64,000 bases of DNA, taken from the NCBI GenBank assembly GCA_947499635.1, contig CANMPD010000001.1, positions 1 through 64,000 of the forward strand, read 5' to 3'. The position numbers and the translations under genes are program-made. The DNA is from an uncultured Paracoccaceae bacterium (GTDB lineage: Bacteria > Pseudomonadota > Alphaproteobacteria > Rhodobacterales > Rhodobacteraceae). Shown one piece after another: positions 8,193 through 17,374 of the stretch. Under the pieces are notes generated by a model. The model did not search any database, was not told the DNA's origin, and saw only the letters and a program-made list of their open reading frames with translations. Each line of letters starts with the position of its first letter. Within the stretch, counting starts at the first letter, position 1.

Positions 8193-8784
8193 ATCAACAG
8201 CTTTCACAGGAGGTGACGTTAAATAGCATCGCCTGCGTTTTGTACGGGGTGTCTATTTTGAGGTGCAGAAAGTCTGAATGGCTTGATTATGTGGCGATAT
8301 CCCTCGTAAAAGGATGACGCAAAGTAGAGTGATTCGATCTATGGTTGCGAATATCCGCCATAATTTGGCACTAAACACATTCATTTTGCGATCGCTTTGA
8401 GGTATAACAATACTGTTACCTTGTTTTTTTTGTTGTGAAACAAGGTATTAAAAATACTCTTACAGTTGCGCGTGTTTGTCATCTTGCGCTCAACCAAAAA
8501 GGGCGTAACTCTACGCGCAGAGGACTGCCCCGATGACTATTCGGGAGGTTCTGGGGTCGCCCCATGAAGATTCTCGTCAGAACGATGGGAAATATGCGTA
8601 AATAAATTCAGCGTAAAACTCGTGGTGTAAATTGATTAAACCCTGATTGCCTCGCAGTATTTCTAGATGTGACCTTCACTCGGGTCTTTTGAAAGAAATG
8701 CTAGAAGCGTCGATTATGGGGGGTAATCAATCGAGGTTGCCGGTATGTGGTGACACATCGCGAGAAATCGTAGAGAGGTACTAT
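8193..8784. other. Gene-free spacer with inverted repeats and clustered hairpins
   Basis: No credible gene in about 590 bp. The part nearest the XRE gene is open in its frame but unlike protein. Visible structure: a perfect 10-bp inverted repeat TACCTTGTTT / AAACAAGGTA at 8417-8447, then three close hairpins: GCGTA/TACGC at 8503-8516, CCCGA/TCGGG at 8529-8545, and TGGGG/CCCCA at 8552-8564. These could be regulator sites for the XRE gene or part of a small RNA. Confidence 0.45.
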
Positions 8785-9159
8785 ATGGCACATCCTGTAG
8801 ACGTGCATGTTGGGAAGCGTATTCGCCACCGTCGTTGGTTGATTGGTATGACTCAGCAGCAACTTGCGGAGAAAGTCGGGATTAAATTCCAACAAATTCA
8901 AAAATACGAAACAGGTGCAAACCGCGTTAGCGCGTCTCGCTTGTGGGATATTTCAGATGCAGTTGGCGTTGATGTGAGCTTCTTCTTTGAAGGCATCAAT
9001 GAAGGTGAGAAGGTCGAATCTGATGCGGCTGTATCGGTTCCAGATGATTTGTTAGGCGACAAAGAAGCCTTGGATCTAGTGCGTTCTTACTATGCAATCC
9101 CAGAAAACCAACGCCGGCGTTTGTTTGAATTGGCGCGTGTCTTAAGCGACGTTGCGTGA
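8785..9159 (+). CDS. XRE-family transcriptional regulator (PraR-like)
   Basis: A 124-residue DNA-binding protein. Residues about 9-70 are a Cro/CI-type helix-turn-helix: VGKRIRHRRWLIGMTQQQLA, then GIKFQQIQKYETG and RVSASRLWDIS. The pattern closely follows a widely conserved alphaproteobacterial family that includes the rhizobial regulator PraR, which affects quorum sensing and surface attachment; equivalence here is inference. The ATG at 8785 is preceded by AGAGAGG; the frame extends upstream to 8647 but that part is not protein-like. It stands alone, with a terminator about 130 bp downstream. Confidence 0.9.
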   Translation: MAHPVDVHVGKRIRHRRWLIGMTQQQLAEKVGIKFQQIQKYETGANRVSASRLWDISDAVGVDVSFFFEGINEGEKVESDAAVSVPDDLLGDKEALDLVRSYYAIPENQRRRLFELARVLSDVA

Positions 9160-9291
9160 TCACGCCGTACGTTCTGTTCTGGAACTGACTTTGTTTTTAG
9201 GCACCACTCTTCCTTAATATGCAGTCAGATATACCAAGATATGCTAAGGTGACATGCAGGATTAAAACTGCGTGTTCCATCAGTGTGGTGC

Positions 9292-9327
9292 AAAAAAGTG
9301 CGACATGGCCTTCCGTGTCGCATTTTT
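9292..9327. terminator. Strong terminator after the XRE gene
   Basis: TGCGACA (9299-9305) pairs with TGTCGCA (9316-9322); it is flanked by a run of A on the left and T on the right, so it can work in both directions. It separates the XRE regulator from hisN. Confidence 0.85.
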
Positions 9328-9468
9328 GCGTTTGACCTACCTGATTGAGATGTAGATGTTATTTTGTCTTGATTGCAGGGACGTGTCATGGCACCGGACA
9401 TCTGCAGACGCGCCAAGAGCGCCGTGACCCCTGGGGCCTTGCTTGGCTCACTCAACGAGAGGCAAATC

Positions 9469-10251
9469 ATGACGCAATCGGATCTGGACGTAGCACGTAA
9501 AATGGCGGATGCAGCCCGTGAAGTGATCTTGCCGCATTTTCGCAATCCTTCCACAAAAGCGGACAATAAATTAAATGGTGGCTTTGATCCGGTCACCGTT
9601 GCAGATCGCGCAGGCGAATTGGCGATGCGGGCTGTTTTGGCGTCGTTACGTCCCGAAGATGGCGTGTTGGGCGAGGAGTTCGACAATACCGAGGGCGTAT
9701 CAGGGCGCACTTGGGTCTTGGACCCGATTGACGGCACCCGTGGATTTATCAGCGGGACCCCGACCTGGGGTGTTTTGATCGCCTTGTCCAACGAAACCGG
9801 CCCGATTTTGGGTCTGATTGATCAACCCTATACCTCTGAACGGTTCGAGGGCACGGCAAAGCATGCAAAAATGTTTGGCCCCCATGGCACACGCCAACTT
9901 TCGACCCGTTCAACGCGCTGTATTGAGGACGCAATTGTTTTCACCACGTTTCCTGAGGTTGGTACTTTAGATGAACGCGCGGCCTTTGAACGTGTGTCCA
10001 CGCAGGCAAAGTTGACGCGGTATGGCATGGATTGCTATGCTTACGCGCTTGTGGCGTCTGGTACAGTGGATCTGGTGATCGAAGCTGGCTTAAACCCCTA
10101 TGACATTCAAGCTCCCATTGCGGTGGTCGAGGCCGCGGGGGGGATCGTGACCAATTGGCAAGGCGGCCCAGCCCATAACGGTGGCCAGGCTATTGCGGCC
10201 GCGAATGCAGACATTCACGCAGCGGCGTTGGAATTGTTAAACGCAAGTTGA
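9469..10251 (+). CDS. hisN: Histidinol-phosphatase, inositol monophosphatase type
   Basis: A 260-residue Mg2+-dependent phosphatase of the inositol monophosphatase superfamily. The metal-binding motifs are present: GEEF (68-71), then LDPIDGTRGFISG with Asp85 and Asp88, and a late YDIQAPIAVVEAAGG segment. The TRGFISG continuation is typical of HisN enzymes, which remove phosphate from L-histidinol phosphate in histidine synthesis, rather than of SuhB. The ATG at 9469 follows GAGAGG; an upstream in-frame start at 9373 would add an unlikely tail. It converges with guaD. Substrate assignment is by family and not proven here. Confidence 0.82.
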   Translation: MTQSDLDVARKMADAAREVILPHFRNPSTKADNKLNGGFDPVTVADRAGELAMRAVLASLRPEDGVLGEEFDNTEGVSGRTWVLDPIDGTRGFISGTPTWGVLIALSNETGPILGLIDQPYTSERFEGTAKHAKMFGPHGTRQLSTRSTRCIEDAIVFTTFPEVGTLDERAAFERVSTQAKLTRYGMDCYAYALVASGTVDLVIEAGLNPYDIQAPIAVVEAAGGIVTNWQGGPAHNGGQAIAAANADIHAAALELLNAS

Positions 10252-10296
10252 GCAAACGCGCCGGATTTGACGCGCAGATAAACAGGCAAGGCGGTG

Positions 10297-11586
10297 CTAA
10301 ACCGCTTTGCGCCCCGCGATGCGGACTTCTGAAATCGCGCGGTCATCTCCCATCATCAGGGTTGGGAAAATGGCCTCCCAAATATCGTTGGCTTCGGCAT
10401 GACGCTGTGCAATCGCAGGGGTCGAGGCCAGATCTAATACGACCAAATCAGCCTCGTGACCAACGGCGATGTTGCCGATTTTATCCCCTAATCGCAGCGC
10501 TTGTGCAGATCCTTGGGTTGCCAGCCATAGCAGCTGTGCTGCGTGCAGTGGGGTGCCGTTCAACTGCCCCAACTCATAAGCCGCTGCCATAGTGCGCAGC
10601 ATTGAAAAGCTGGACCCCCCGCCGGTATCCGTCGCCAGACCAATGCGCTGCCCTGCGGCCATCAATCCGGCCATGTCAAAAATTCCGGATCCGATAAACG
10701 TGTTGGAGGTGGGACAATGGATCAGGCTGGCTTTGACCTCGCGCAGGCGGTCTTTCTCTCGGGGCTCTAGATAAATCGCATGCCCAAACAGGGCACCTTC
10801 GCCCAGCAGGCCAAATTGTTCGTAGGTGTCCAGATAATCGCGGGCTTGTGGAAAGAGCTCTTGGACCCAGGTCACCTCGTCCCGTTGCTCGCTGAGGTGG
10901 GTTTGCATCAGGCAGTCAGGGTGCTGTGCCCATAACGCCCCCATCGCATCGAGTTGTTCCGGCGTTGACGTCGGTGAAAAACGCGGTGTGATGGCATAAG
11001 ACAAGCGGTCCACCCCATGCCATTTGGCCAACAGCGCGGCGCTGTCATCATAGGCGGATTGCGCCGTGTCCCGCAGGCCGTCAGGGGCATTTCGATCCAT
11101 ACAGGTCTTGCCAGCAACCACCCGTTGCCCACGTGTCTGAGCGGCGGTGAAAATCGCATCCACGCTGATAGGGTGAATGGTGCAATAGCTGGCCACCGTG
11201 GTGGTGCCCTCGGCGATGGTTAGATCCAGATAGCGATTGGCAATTTGATTTGCATAGTCAGGGTCCTCAAAGCGCAGCTCTTCTGGAAAAGTATAGCTGT
11301 TGAGCCAATCAATCAGCCGTTTCCCCCAACTGGCGATCATTGCGGTTTGCGGGTAATGCACATGGGCATCAACAAAGCCTGCGCAGATTACATTTTGGCC
11401 ATGATCAACCACCTGCGCCTGTGGAGCCTGTGTCATAAGCTCTGCGCGGCTGCCTGTTTGCACCACACGCCCAGCGCGCAGCAGCACGGCCTCGTGCCAC
11501 TGTACCGCATCCGCAGGGGTGGCGGTTTCAAACGGCGACGCGACAAAGCTGAGCACATGGCCCAGTAACAGGGTGTCTTGGCACAT
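10297..11586 (-). CDS. guaD: Guanine deaminase
   Basis: A 429-residue amidohydrolase that converts guanine to xanthine and ammonia in purine catabolism. Seen motifs: DAHVHYPQ with zinc ligands His75 and His77, the following TAMIASWGKRLIDWL segment characteristic of guanine deaminase, QTHLSEQRDEV, and LATDTGGGSSFSM carrying the conserved Asp. The frame is open for 70 more codons upstream, but that region is AT-rich promoter-like DNA, so the ATG at 11586 (MCQDTLLLGH) is preferred. It is divergent from mgtE and converges on hisN. Confidence 0.92.
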   Translation of the reverse strand: MCQDTLLLGHVLSFVASPFETATPADAVQWHEAVLLRAGRVVQTGSRAELMTQAPQAQVVDHGQNVICAGFVDAHVHYPQTAMIASWGKRLIDWLNSYTFPEELRFEDPDYANQIANRYLDLTIAEGTTTVASYCTIHPISVDAIFTAAQTRGQRVVAGKTCMDRNAPDGLRDTAQSAYDDSAALLAKWHGVDRLSYAITPRFSPTSTPEQLDAMGALWAQHPDCLMQTHLSEQRDEVTWVQELFPQARDYLDTYEQFGLLGEGALFGHAIYLEPREKDRLREVKASLIHCPTSNTFIGSGIFDMAGLMAAGQRIGLATDTGGGSSFSMLRTMAAAYELGQLNGTPLHAAQLLWLATQGSAQALRLGDKIGNIAVGHEADLVVLDLASTPAIAQRHAEANDIWEAIFPTLMMGDDRAISEVRIAGRKAV

Positions 11587-11664
11587 AAGAGGCGTGCTTT
11601 CTGTTGTCAAAATAGCTGAGCTTAGGATAGATCTTTGCAAGTGAGAGGTAAATAAGTGGCACGG

Positions 11665-11685
11665 ATTGTTTTTATAAAAAACAAT
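11665..11685. promoter_or_regulatory. Perfect AT-rich palindrome upstream of guaD, candidate operator
   Basis: ATTGTTTTT-ATA-AAAAACAAT is a perfect 9-bp inverted repeat with a 3-bp centre, 79 bp upstream of the guaD start and 193 bp upstream of mgtE. It may bind a regulator of purine catabolism; no regulator gene is adjacent. Confidence 0.45.
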
Positions 11686-11877
11686 ATTATACATACATTT
11701 ATCATACCTATTTACTGTATCTAGGGTATGTTTCTGAAATGGAAAGTAATTTAAGAAGATTGCCGTGCGCTTGGTTGTCGGATCGCCGTTTTTCATGGGG
11801 TTTTACGCCAAAAAACGAACCGTGCGAGGGGGCTGTGACCTCTTAAAATGACGCAATAAACCTGCAGGAAAGATCGC

Positions 11878-13266
11878 ATGACCGACCGTATGACAGACGT
11901 CGCGAACGACCCCACAGCCGAAGATACCTACGATCTGGATCGCAAACGCGTATCCCGCATTCTTTATGCGGTCGAACACCAAGATCGCGATACCTTGATG
12001 GATCTGATCGATCCGTTGCATGCCGCCGATATCGCCGACCTGTTAGAGCAGATTAACCCGCAGGATCGTGAACGGCTGATTCGTCTCTATGGCAAAGATT
12101 TCGATGGCGATATCCTGTCGGAATTGGATGAATCGATCCGCGAAGAGGTCATCTCTGCTCTGCACCCTGCCGTTTTGGCCGAAGCTGTGCGTGATCTCGA
12201 CAGTGATGATGTTGTCGATCTGATCGAAGACATGGAAGAGCCGCAGCAGGAGGTGATCCTTGATGCGCTAGAGGATGCAGACCGGGTCGCGGTTGAACAG
12301 TCGCTTGGCTTTCCCGAAAATTCTGCCGGTCGTCTGATGCAGCGCGAATTTGTCATGGCGCCTGAACATTGGAACGTCGGGCAGGTGATTGATTTCATGC
12401 GCGAAGCAGAGAACCTGCCGGAACAGTTCTACCATGTGATCATGGTTGACCCACGTCTGCACCCAATCGGCAATGTGACGTTGGGCCGTATTATGGCGGC
12501 CAAACGCACCACCTTGTTGAAAGAGATCTACGAAGAGACGTTTCAGGTCATTCCTGCCGACCAAGACGAGGGCGAGGTTGCTTACGCCTTCAACCAATAT
12601 CACCTGATCTCGGCACCGGTGATTGATGACCAAGGTCGTCTGGTGGGGGTGATCACCATCGACGACGCCATGGTCGTTCTGGACGAGGAACACGAAGAAG
12701 ACATCCTGCGTTTGGCCGGTGTCGGCGAGGGCAGCTTGTCCGATAAGGTCACCGAAACCACCAAACAGCGGTTTCCTTGGTTGGCTGTGAACCTGTTGAC
12801 GGCGATCATGGCGTCGCTGGTGATCGCGCAATTTGATGAGACCATCGCCAAATACGTCTCGCTCGCAGTGCTGATGCCGATTGTGGCCTCGATGGGGGGC
12901 AATGCAGGCACCCAGTCGCTGACCGTCGCGGTGCGGGCTTTGGCGACCAAGGATTTGACCGGCGCAAACGTCTGGCGGGTGATCCGGCGGGAATGTCTGG
13001 TGGGGCTGGTCAATGGTGGGATCTTTGCTATCGTCATGGGCATTATCGGAACCATATGGTTTGGCGCGCCGATGTTGGGCGTGGTGATTGCCATTGCCAT
13101 GGTGATCAATATGGTGGTGGCTGGGCTTGCGGGTACTGTGGTGCCGGTGATCTTGGATCGGTTAGGTGTTGATCCGGCGCTGGCCTCGGGGGCTTTTGTG
13201 ACCACGGTGACGGATATTGTGGGCTTTTTTGCGTTTCTTGGGTTGGCTGGTGTGCTGCTGATTTAA
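11878..13266 (+). CDS. mgtE: Magnesium transporter MgtE
   Basis: A 462-residue Mg2+ channel of the inner membrane. The order is typical: an acidic MgtE N-domain (about 30-140, HAADIADLLEQI), two CBS domains (about 150-270) that sense Mg2+, a plug helix, and five transmembrane segments from about 300 containing the pore signature PIVASMGGNAGTQSLT. The length matches the family. A second ATG at 11890 is also possible. The cyclo-ligase gene follows 23 bp later and is probably co-transcribed. No M-box leader was recognised upstream. Confidence 0.95.
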   Translation: MTDRMTDVANDPTAEDTYDLDRKRVSRILYAVEHQDRDTLMDLIDPLHAADIADLLEQINPQDRERLIRLYGKDFDGDILSELDESIREEVISALHPAVLAEAVRDLDSDDVVDLIEDMEEPQQEVILDALEDADRVAVEQSLGFPENSAGRLMQREFVMAPEHWNVGQVIDFMREAENLPEQFYHVIMVDPRLHPIGNVTLGRIMAAKRTTLLKEIYEETFQVIPADQDEGEVAYAFNQYHLISAPVIDDQGRLVGVITIDDAMVVLDEEHEEDILRLAGVGEGSLSDKVTETTKQRFPWLAVNLLTAIMASLVIAQFDETIAKYVSLAVLMPIVASMGGNAGTQSLTVAVRALATKDLTGANVWRVIRRECLVGLVNGGIFAIVMGIIGTIWFGAPMLGVVIAIAMVINMVVAGLAGTVVPVILDRLGVDPALASGAFVTTVTDIVGFFAFLGLAGVLLI

Positions 13267-13289
13267 ATATGTAACATGGGGTGCGTAAC

Positions 13290-13853
13290 ATGTCTGACCT
13301 TACTGCGATCAAAGCTGCCGCGCGTAAGGCGGCGTTTGCACGACGCAAAGCAGCCTTTGACAGTCAGCGTCCCGGCGCTGCTGGACATCTGGCGCAGGTG
13401 CTGGCCGGATATCGCGGCGTGCCGCTGGCCGGTTATATGCCAATTCGCTCTGAAATCGACCCGCTACCGGTGATGGCCGAAGCTGCCGCCCATGGTCCCG
13501 TTGCCGTTCCGGTGATCCAAGGCGAGGGGCAGCCGTTGAAATTCAGCCGTTGGAACCCCGATGCTCCGCTGCGCGCGGGCCCTTTTGGGGCGCAGGTGCC
13601 CGAAGTTGATGATTTTCTGGATCCTGAAATTCTGATCGTGCCACTGGTGGCCTTTGATCGCGCAGGCGGGCGGCTTGGCTATGGCGGTGGTTTTTATGAC
13701 CGCACATTGGAACAATTGCGCGCCCAGCGCGCGACGCTGGCTATCGGTTTTGCCTTTGCAGCACAGCAGGCGGATACTCTTCCTCTTGAGGCCACGGATC
13801 AACCCTTGGACTTGATTGTGACCGAACGAGAGGTCATCGACCTTAAACGTTAG
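13290..13853 (+). CDS. 5-formyltetrahydrofolate cyclo-ligase
   Basis: A 187-residue cytoplasmic enzyme that converts 5-formyl-THF to 5,10-methenyl-THF using ATP. Family hallmarks are PLAGYMPIRSEIDP near the N-terminus and the phosphate-binding GGRLGYGGGFYDRTL segment near residue 125, followed by IGFAFAAQQ. The ATG at 13290 was chosen over a GTG at 13281. It is 23 bp after mgtE. In some proteobacteria this gene adjoins 6S RNA; no such RNA was recognised in the 13854-14049 spacer, which shows nothing definite. Confidence 0.93.
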   Translation: MSDLTAIKAAARKAAFARRKAAFDSQRPGAAGHLAQVLAGYRGVPLAGYMPIRSEIDPLPVMAEAAAHGPVAVPVIQGEGQPLKFSRWNPDAPLRAGPFGAQVPEVDDFLDPEILIVPLVAFDRAGGRLGYGGGFYDRTLEQLRAQRATLAIGFAFAAQQADTLPLEATDQPLDLIVTEREVIDLKR

Positions 13854-14049
13854 GTCTGACGATCACATCAAGATATGCGTTCGGGACAAGCATTATAGGT
13901 CAAGCGTTTCAGGCCAACAGGTGTTGCGGGGCAAGCGCGCGCGGGTCTAGTGTGGATTTAAGCTGCTCTTGATAGTGTAATCGCAGCAGTCGGACAGTGG
14001 CCTATGCCACCGTATCTTCGGAGCGTCTCTTGTACAGGCCTCCCCTCTC

Positions 14050-14409
14050 ATGTCTTCACCATCTTTGTCTCCGTCTTCGTCGCCACCTGTTCAGGGGGTG
14101 GATCACACCGTGGATCTGCTGCGCTCTTTGCAATCCAGTATTCTGCGCCTGCGCAACGCCTGTGAAACGCATCTTGCGGACCTTGATGCCGAAGAGGCGG
14201 CGAGCCCAGATCCCGCAGGCCTTAAACCGCAGATCAGCAAACTTGAATCCGTCATCCGTGACTTGCAAAAAGTGGAACGTATCCTTGTCGAGCAACAACA
14301 CACCCAACAGCCCAGTGACGCCCTCGACCTTGATGCCGCCCGCGCGGAAATTGAACGCCGCTTGGCTAGCCTCCATGAGCTCTTCTTGGCGGACTCTCCT
14401 GCTGGATGA
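14050..14409 (+). CDS. GTA g1, small-terminase-like protein
   Basis: First gene of the gene transfer agent cluster. The 119-residue protein has a disordered Ser/Pro N-terminus (1-16) and two helical segments (about 20-110) typical of RcGTA gp1, thought to act with the large terminase in DNA packaging. The last 35 bp overlap the start of the large terminase gene in another frame, indicating translational coupling. No strong ribosome-binding site is seen. The 196-bp spacer before it should hold the cluster promoter, but no clear boxes are visible. Confidence 0.82.
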   Translation: MSSPSLSPSSSPPVQGVDHTVDLLRSLQSSILRLRNACETHLADLDAEEAASPDPAGLKPQISKLESVIRDLQKVERILVEQQHTQQPSDALDLDAARAEIERRLASLHELFLADSPAG

Positions 14410-15688
14410 TACACCAGATGCGGCATTGGCGGCGATGCCATGGTTGTTCGACCTATGGGCATTGCCGCATCAAACTGCCCCAACAGGGACGTGGCGGGCA
14501 TGGGTTATTTTAGGCGGGCGTGGGGCTGGAAAAACCCGCGCCGGTGCCGAATGGGTGCGTGCTCAGGTCGAAGGCGCCACACCTCATGCGCATGGTCGGG
14601 CCCGCCGTGTTGCGCTTGTGGGGGAAACCTATGATCAGGTACGCGATGTGATGATCCGCGGTGACAGTGGTTTGCTGGCCTGCTCGCCTCCGGATCGCCG
14701 CCCATTATGGAAAGCCAGCGAACGTAGACTGGTCTGGCCAAACGGGGCTGAGGCGCAGGCGTTTTCTGCCAGCGATCCCGAAGCTCTGCGTGGCCCGCAG
14801 TTTGATGCAGCCTGGGTGGACGAGCTGGCCAAATGGCGTCGCGGCGATGAGGCATGGGATATGCTGCAATTCGCGCTGCGTCTGGGCGCGCAGCCGCAGG
14901 TCTGTATCACCACGACGCCACGCAATTCGGCTGTGTTGAAACAAATCCTTGCGTCCCCCTCGACCGTAACAACCCACGCCCCGACTGAGGCGAACCGCGC
15001 CAATCTTGCGCCCAGCTATCTCGCAGAGGTCCGCGCCCGCTATGGGGGCTCTCGATTGGCGCGCCAAGAACTGGATGGCGAGATGCTTGCCGATGCCGAG
15101 GGCGCGCTGTGGTCCAGTGACATGCTTGCGGCAACGCGCCGTGCCACAGCGCCTGCACTGGATCGTGTTGTGGTTGCCGTTGATCCGAGTGTGGCCAGTC
15201 AAGGACAAGGCGACGCGTGCGGAATTGTGGTGGTGGGGGCGCAGACGCAGGGCACCGCGGATCACTGGCGCGCCTATGTGCTCGCCGACTGCACGGTGCA
15301 TGGTCTTAGTCCACTGGGCTGGGCCAAGGCTGCGGTGGCAGCGTATCACGACGCCGCCGCAGATCGCATCGTGGCCGAAGGGAACCAAGGCGGGGCGCTG
15401 GTTGAGACCTTATTGCGACAGGTCGATCCGCTGGTGCCTGTGCGCATGGTCCACGCAGGCCGCAGCAAACAGGCACGCGCGGAACCGGTGGCAGCACTTT
15501 ATGAACAGGGCCGAGTATATCACTTGCCAGATCTCACCGCGCTTGAAGATCAAATGGTGTTGATGACACCGCAAGGTTACCAAGGCGCAGGGTCTCCTGA
15601 TCGGGTTGACGCGCTGGTTTGGGGGCTGAGTGAGCTGATGTTGACGCATCACGCCACTCCTTTGATCCCACGCGCACGGGTTCTGTAG
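14375..15688 (+). CDS. GTA g2, terminase large subunit
   Basis: A 437-residue motor that translocates host DNA into the GTA head and cuts it. The ATPase domain has Walker A GGRGAGKT (47-54) and a Walker B-like AAWVDELAKW; the RNase H-like nuclease domain includes VVAVDPSVASQGQGDACG and GNQGGALVETLLR, with acidic metal ligands. The open frame extends upstream to 13997, but that part overlaps g1 in another frame and is not protein-like, so ATG 14375 is preferred. It is followed by an intrinsic terminator, unusual inside the cluster. Confidence 0.95.
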   Translation: MSSSWRTLLLDDTPDAALAAMPWLFDLWALPHQTAPTGTWRAWVILGGRGAGKTRAGAEWVRAQVEGATPHAHGRARRVALVGETYDQVRDVMIRGDSGLLACSPPDRRPLWKASERRLVWPNGAEAQAFSASDPEALRGPQFDAAWVDELAKWRRGDEAWDMLQFALRLGAQPQVCITTTPRNSAVLKQILASPSTVTTHAPTEANRANLAPSYLAEVRARYGGSRLARQELDGEMLADAEGALWSSDMLAATRRATAPALDRVVVAVDPSVASQGQGDACGIVVVGAQTQGTADHWRAYVLADCTVHGLSPLGWAKAAVAAYHDAAADRIVAEGNQGGALVETLLRQVDPLVPVRMVHAGRSKQARAEPVAALYEQGRVYHLPDLTALEDQMVLMTPQGYQGAGSPDRVDALVWGLSELMLTHHATPLIPRARVL

Positions 15689-15706
15689 ACCAACCAAACA
15701 TTCTGT

Positions 15707-15733
15707 AAAACACCCGCTTTGGCGGGTGTTTTT
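15707..15733 (+). terminator. Intrinsic terminator between GTA g2 and g3
   Basis: AAAACACCCGC and GCGGGTGTTTT form an 11-bp perfect stem with a 4-nt loop and a T-run, 19 bp after the g2 stop. The rest of the 15689-15927 spacer shows no gene. Confidence 0.85.
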
Positions 15734-15927
15734 CCGTTTAATAGGAGGATTAAACACACAAATACAAAAGGATAGGTGCCTAGCTTTCGGGGTGTTGCGC
15801 ACTGTGCGCACGCCTTGGTTGTGTGATCTTCAGTTGCAAATGGCATCTTGTTTCCATGCTTCAGACCTTGGGTGCAGATCACCGCCTTCCAAGGATCAGA
15901 CACATGATTAGACACGAGGAGATCCCC

Positions 15928-17139
15928 ATGGTCTTTGACCTTTTACGCGCCAAGCCCGACCATAAGACAGCGCCGGTCGCACCGGTGGCCCCCGCGCGCA
16001 AAGCCAGCGCATCGGCGCGGGTCATGGCCAGCCAGTCCACGACCACATGGGGCACCTCGGGTCCTCGGGATACGCAGGCTCTCACACGTGCAGGTTTTAT
16101 CGCCAATCCCATCACACACCGTGCGGTCAAACTGATCGCCGAGGCCGCCGCAAGCCTGCCTTTGATCTTGCAAAACGCGCAGCAACGCTTTGACAGTCAT
16201 CCTGTGCTGGGATTGCTCACACGGCCCAATGCCGCCCAAGGTCAAGCAGACTTGCTTGAGGCGCTGTTTACCCATCTTATGCTCTCGGGCAATGCTTATA
16301 TCGAAGCTGTGGCAGGGGATGACGGCCTGCCGTACGAACTTCATGTGCTGCGTCCAGATCGGATGCATGTGGTGCCGGGCCGCGATGGTTGGCCATTGGG
16401 TTATGACTATAAAGTCGGCGCCAAAACACATCGTTTTGCCCATGACCCACAACGCCCCGCGATTTGCCACCTGCGCAGCTTTCACCCGTTGGACGACCAC
16501 TATGGCCTCGCGCCTCTACAGGCCGCGGCTACTGCGATTGAGGTGCACAACTCGGCTGCACGTTGGTCCAAAGCCCTGCTTGATAATGCCGCGCGTCCCT
16601 CTGGTGCACTGATCTGGCGTGGCAGCGACGGACAGGGCTTGATGGGGGATGATCAATTCCGGCGTTTATCGGACGAAATCGAAGCCAATTTTCAAGGGGC
16701 GCGCAATGCAGGCCGGCCTATGGTGCTCGAAGGCGGCTTGGACTGGAAACCCATGGGCTTCTCGCCTTCGGATATGGAGTTTCACACCACCAAAGACGCC
16801 AGTGCCCGCGATATCGCCTTGGCCTTTGGCGTGCCGCCTATGCTGTTGGGCATTCCCGGCGATGCGACCTATGCGAATTACCAAGAAGCCAACCGCGCGT
16901 TCTACCGCCTGACTGTATTGCCGATGGCGGCGCGTGTGACCAGTGCCCTGTGTGAATGGCTGACCCGGTATAACGATGAACTGCTGACGTTAAGACCTGA
17001 TCTCGACCAAATCCAGGCCCTGTCTGGTGAACGTGACGCCCAGTGGAAACGCGTGTCCGAGGCAGATTTCCTGAGTGATGATGAAAAACGTCGCCTGCTG
17101 GGCTTACCGCCGCGTAACACGGAGGAGGCTATAGGATGA
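15928..17139 (+). CDS. GTA g3, portal protein
   Basis: A 403-residue HK97-type portal, the ring at the head vertex through which DNA enters. Typical features are ANPITHRAVKLIAEAAASLP near residue 60, GNAYIEAV, RPDRMHVVPG, GLAPLQAAATAIEVHN and the late FGVPPMLLGIPGDATYANYQEA segment. The ATG at 15928 follows GAGGAGA; the 35 upstream in-frame codons are not portal-like. Its end overlaps g3.5 by 4 bp (ATGA). It follows the internal terminator, so it may have its own promoter. Confidence 0.95.
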   Translation: MVFDLLRAKPDHKTAPVAPVAPARKASASARVMASQSTTTWGTSGPRDTQALTRAGFIANPITHRAVKLIAEAAASLPLILQNAQQRFDSHPVLGLLTRPNAAQGQADLLEALFTHLMLSGNAYIEAVAGDDGLPYELHVLRPDRMHVVPGRDGWPLGYDYKVGAKTHRFAHDPQRPAICHLRSFHPLDDHYGLAPLQAAATAIEVHNSAARWSKALLDNAARPSGALIWRGSDGQGLMGDDQFRRLSDEIEANFQGARNAGRPMVLEGGLDWKPMGFSPSDMEFHTTKDASARDIALAFGVPPMLLGIPGDATYANYQEANRAFYRLTVLPMAARVTSALCEWLTRYNDELLTLRPDLDQIQALSGERDAQWKRVSEADFLSDDEKRRLLGLPPRNTEEAIG

Positions 17140-17360
17140 GCGACTATGACCGCGTCCCCTTTGAATGCGGTCCGGGTCTGCGGTTGTCGGCACAGGAACG
17201 TATTTCCGAAGTCCGACAAGAAGACCTGAACCGCCGCTTGGATCGGATCGAGCAGATGATGGAACGTCTGGAGCGGCGTCTCTGGCTCACGGTTTACGGT
17301 GTCGCCGCCGTGATCCTTGCTCAAGCGTTTCAATCGTTTCTCACCACACAAATTCCATAA
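17136..17360 (+). CDS. GTA g3.5, small membrane-type protein
   Basis: A 74-residue protein with a charged, probably coiled-coil segment (LNRRLDRIEQMMERLERRL, about 31-49) followed by one hydrophobic helix (VYGVAAVILAQAFQSFL). It corresponds in position and appearance to RcGTA gp3.5, whose role is not settled. It overlaps the portal gene by 4 bp and precedes the prohead protease by 14 bp. Confidence 0.85.
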   Translation: MSDYDRVPFECGPGLRLSAQERISEVRQEDLNRRLDRIEQMMERLERRLWLTVYGVAAVILAQAFQSFLTTQIP

Positions 17361-17374
17361 AAATAAAAGGGTAG

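Noticed and set aside
11587-11796. 70-codon N-terminal extension of guanine deaminase
   Set aside because: AT-rich, contains the candidate operator, and not part of the enzyme family.
13854-14049. Possible 6S RNA next to the 5-formyl-THF cyclo-ligase gene
   Set aside because: The neighbourhood suggests it, but I could not see the closing stem and central bubble of 6S RNA.
13997-14374. N-terminal extension of the large terminase frame
   Set aside because: It overlaps g1 in another frame and has no terminase similarity; the conserved start is the ATG at 14375.
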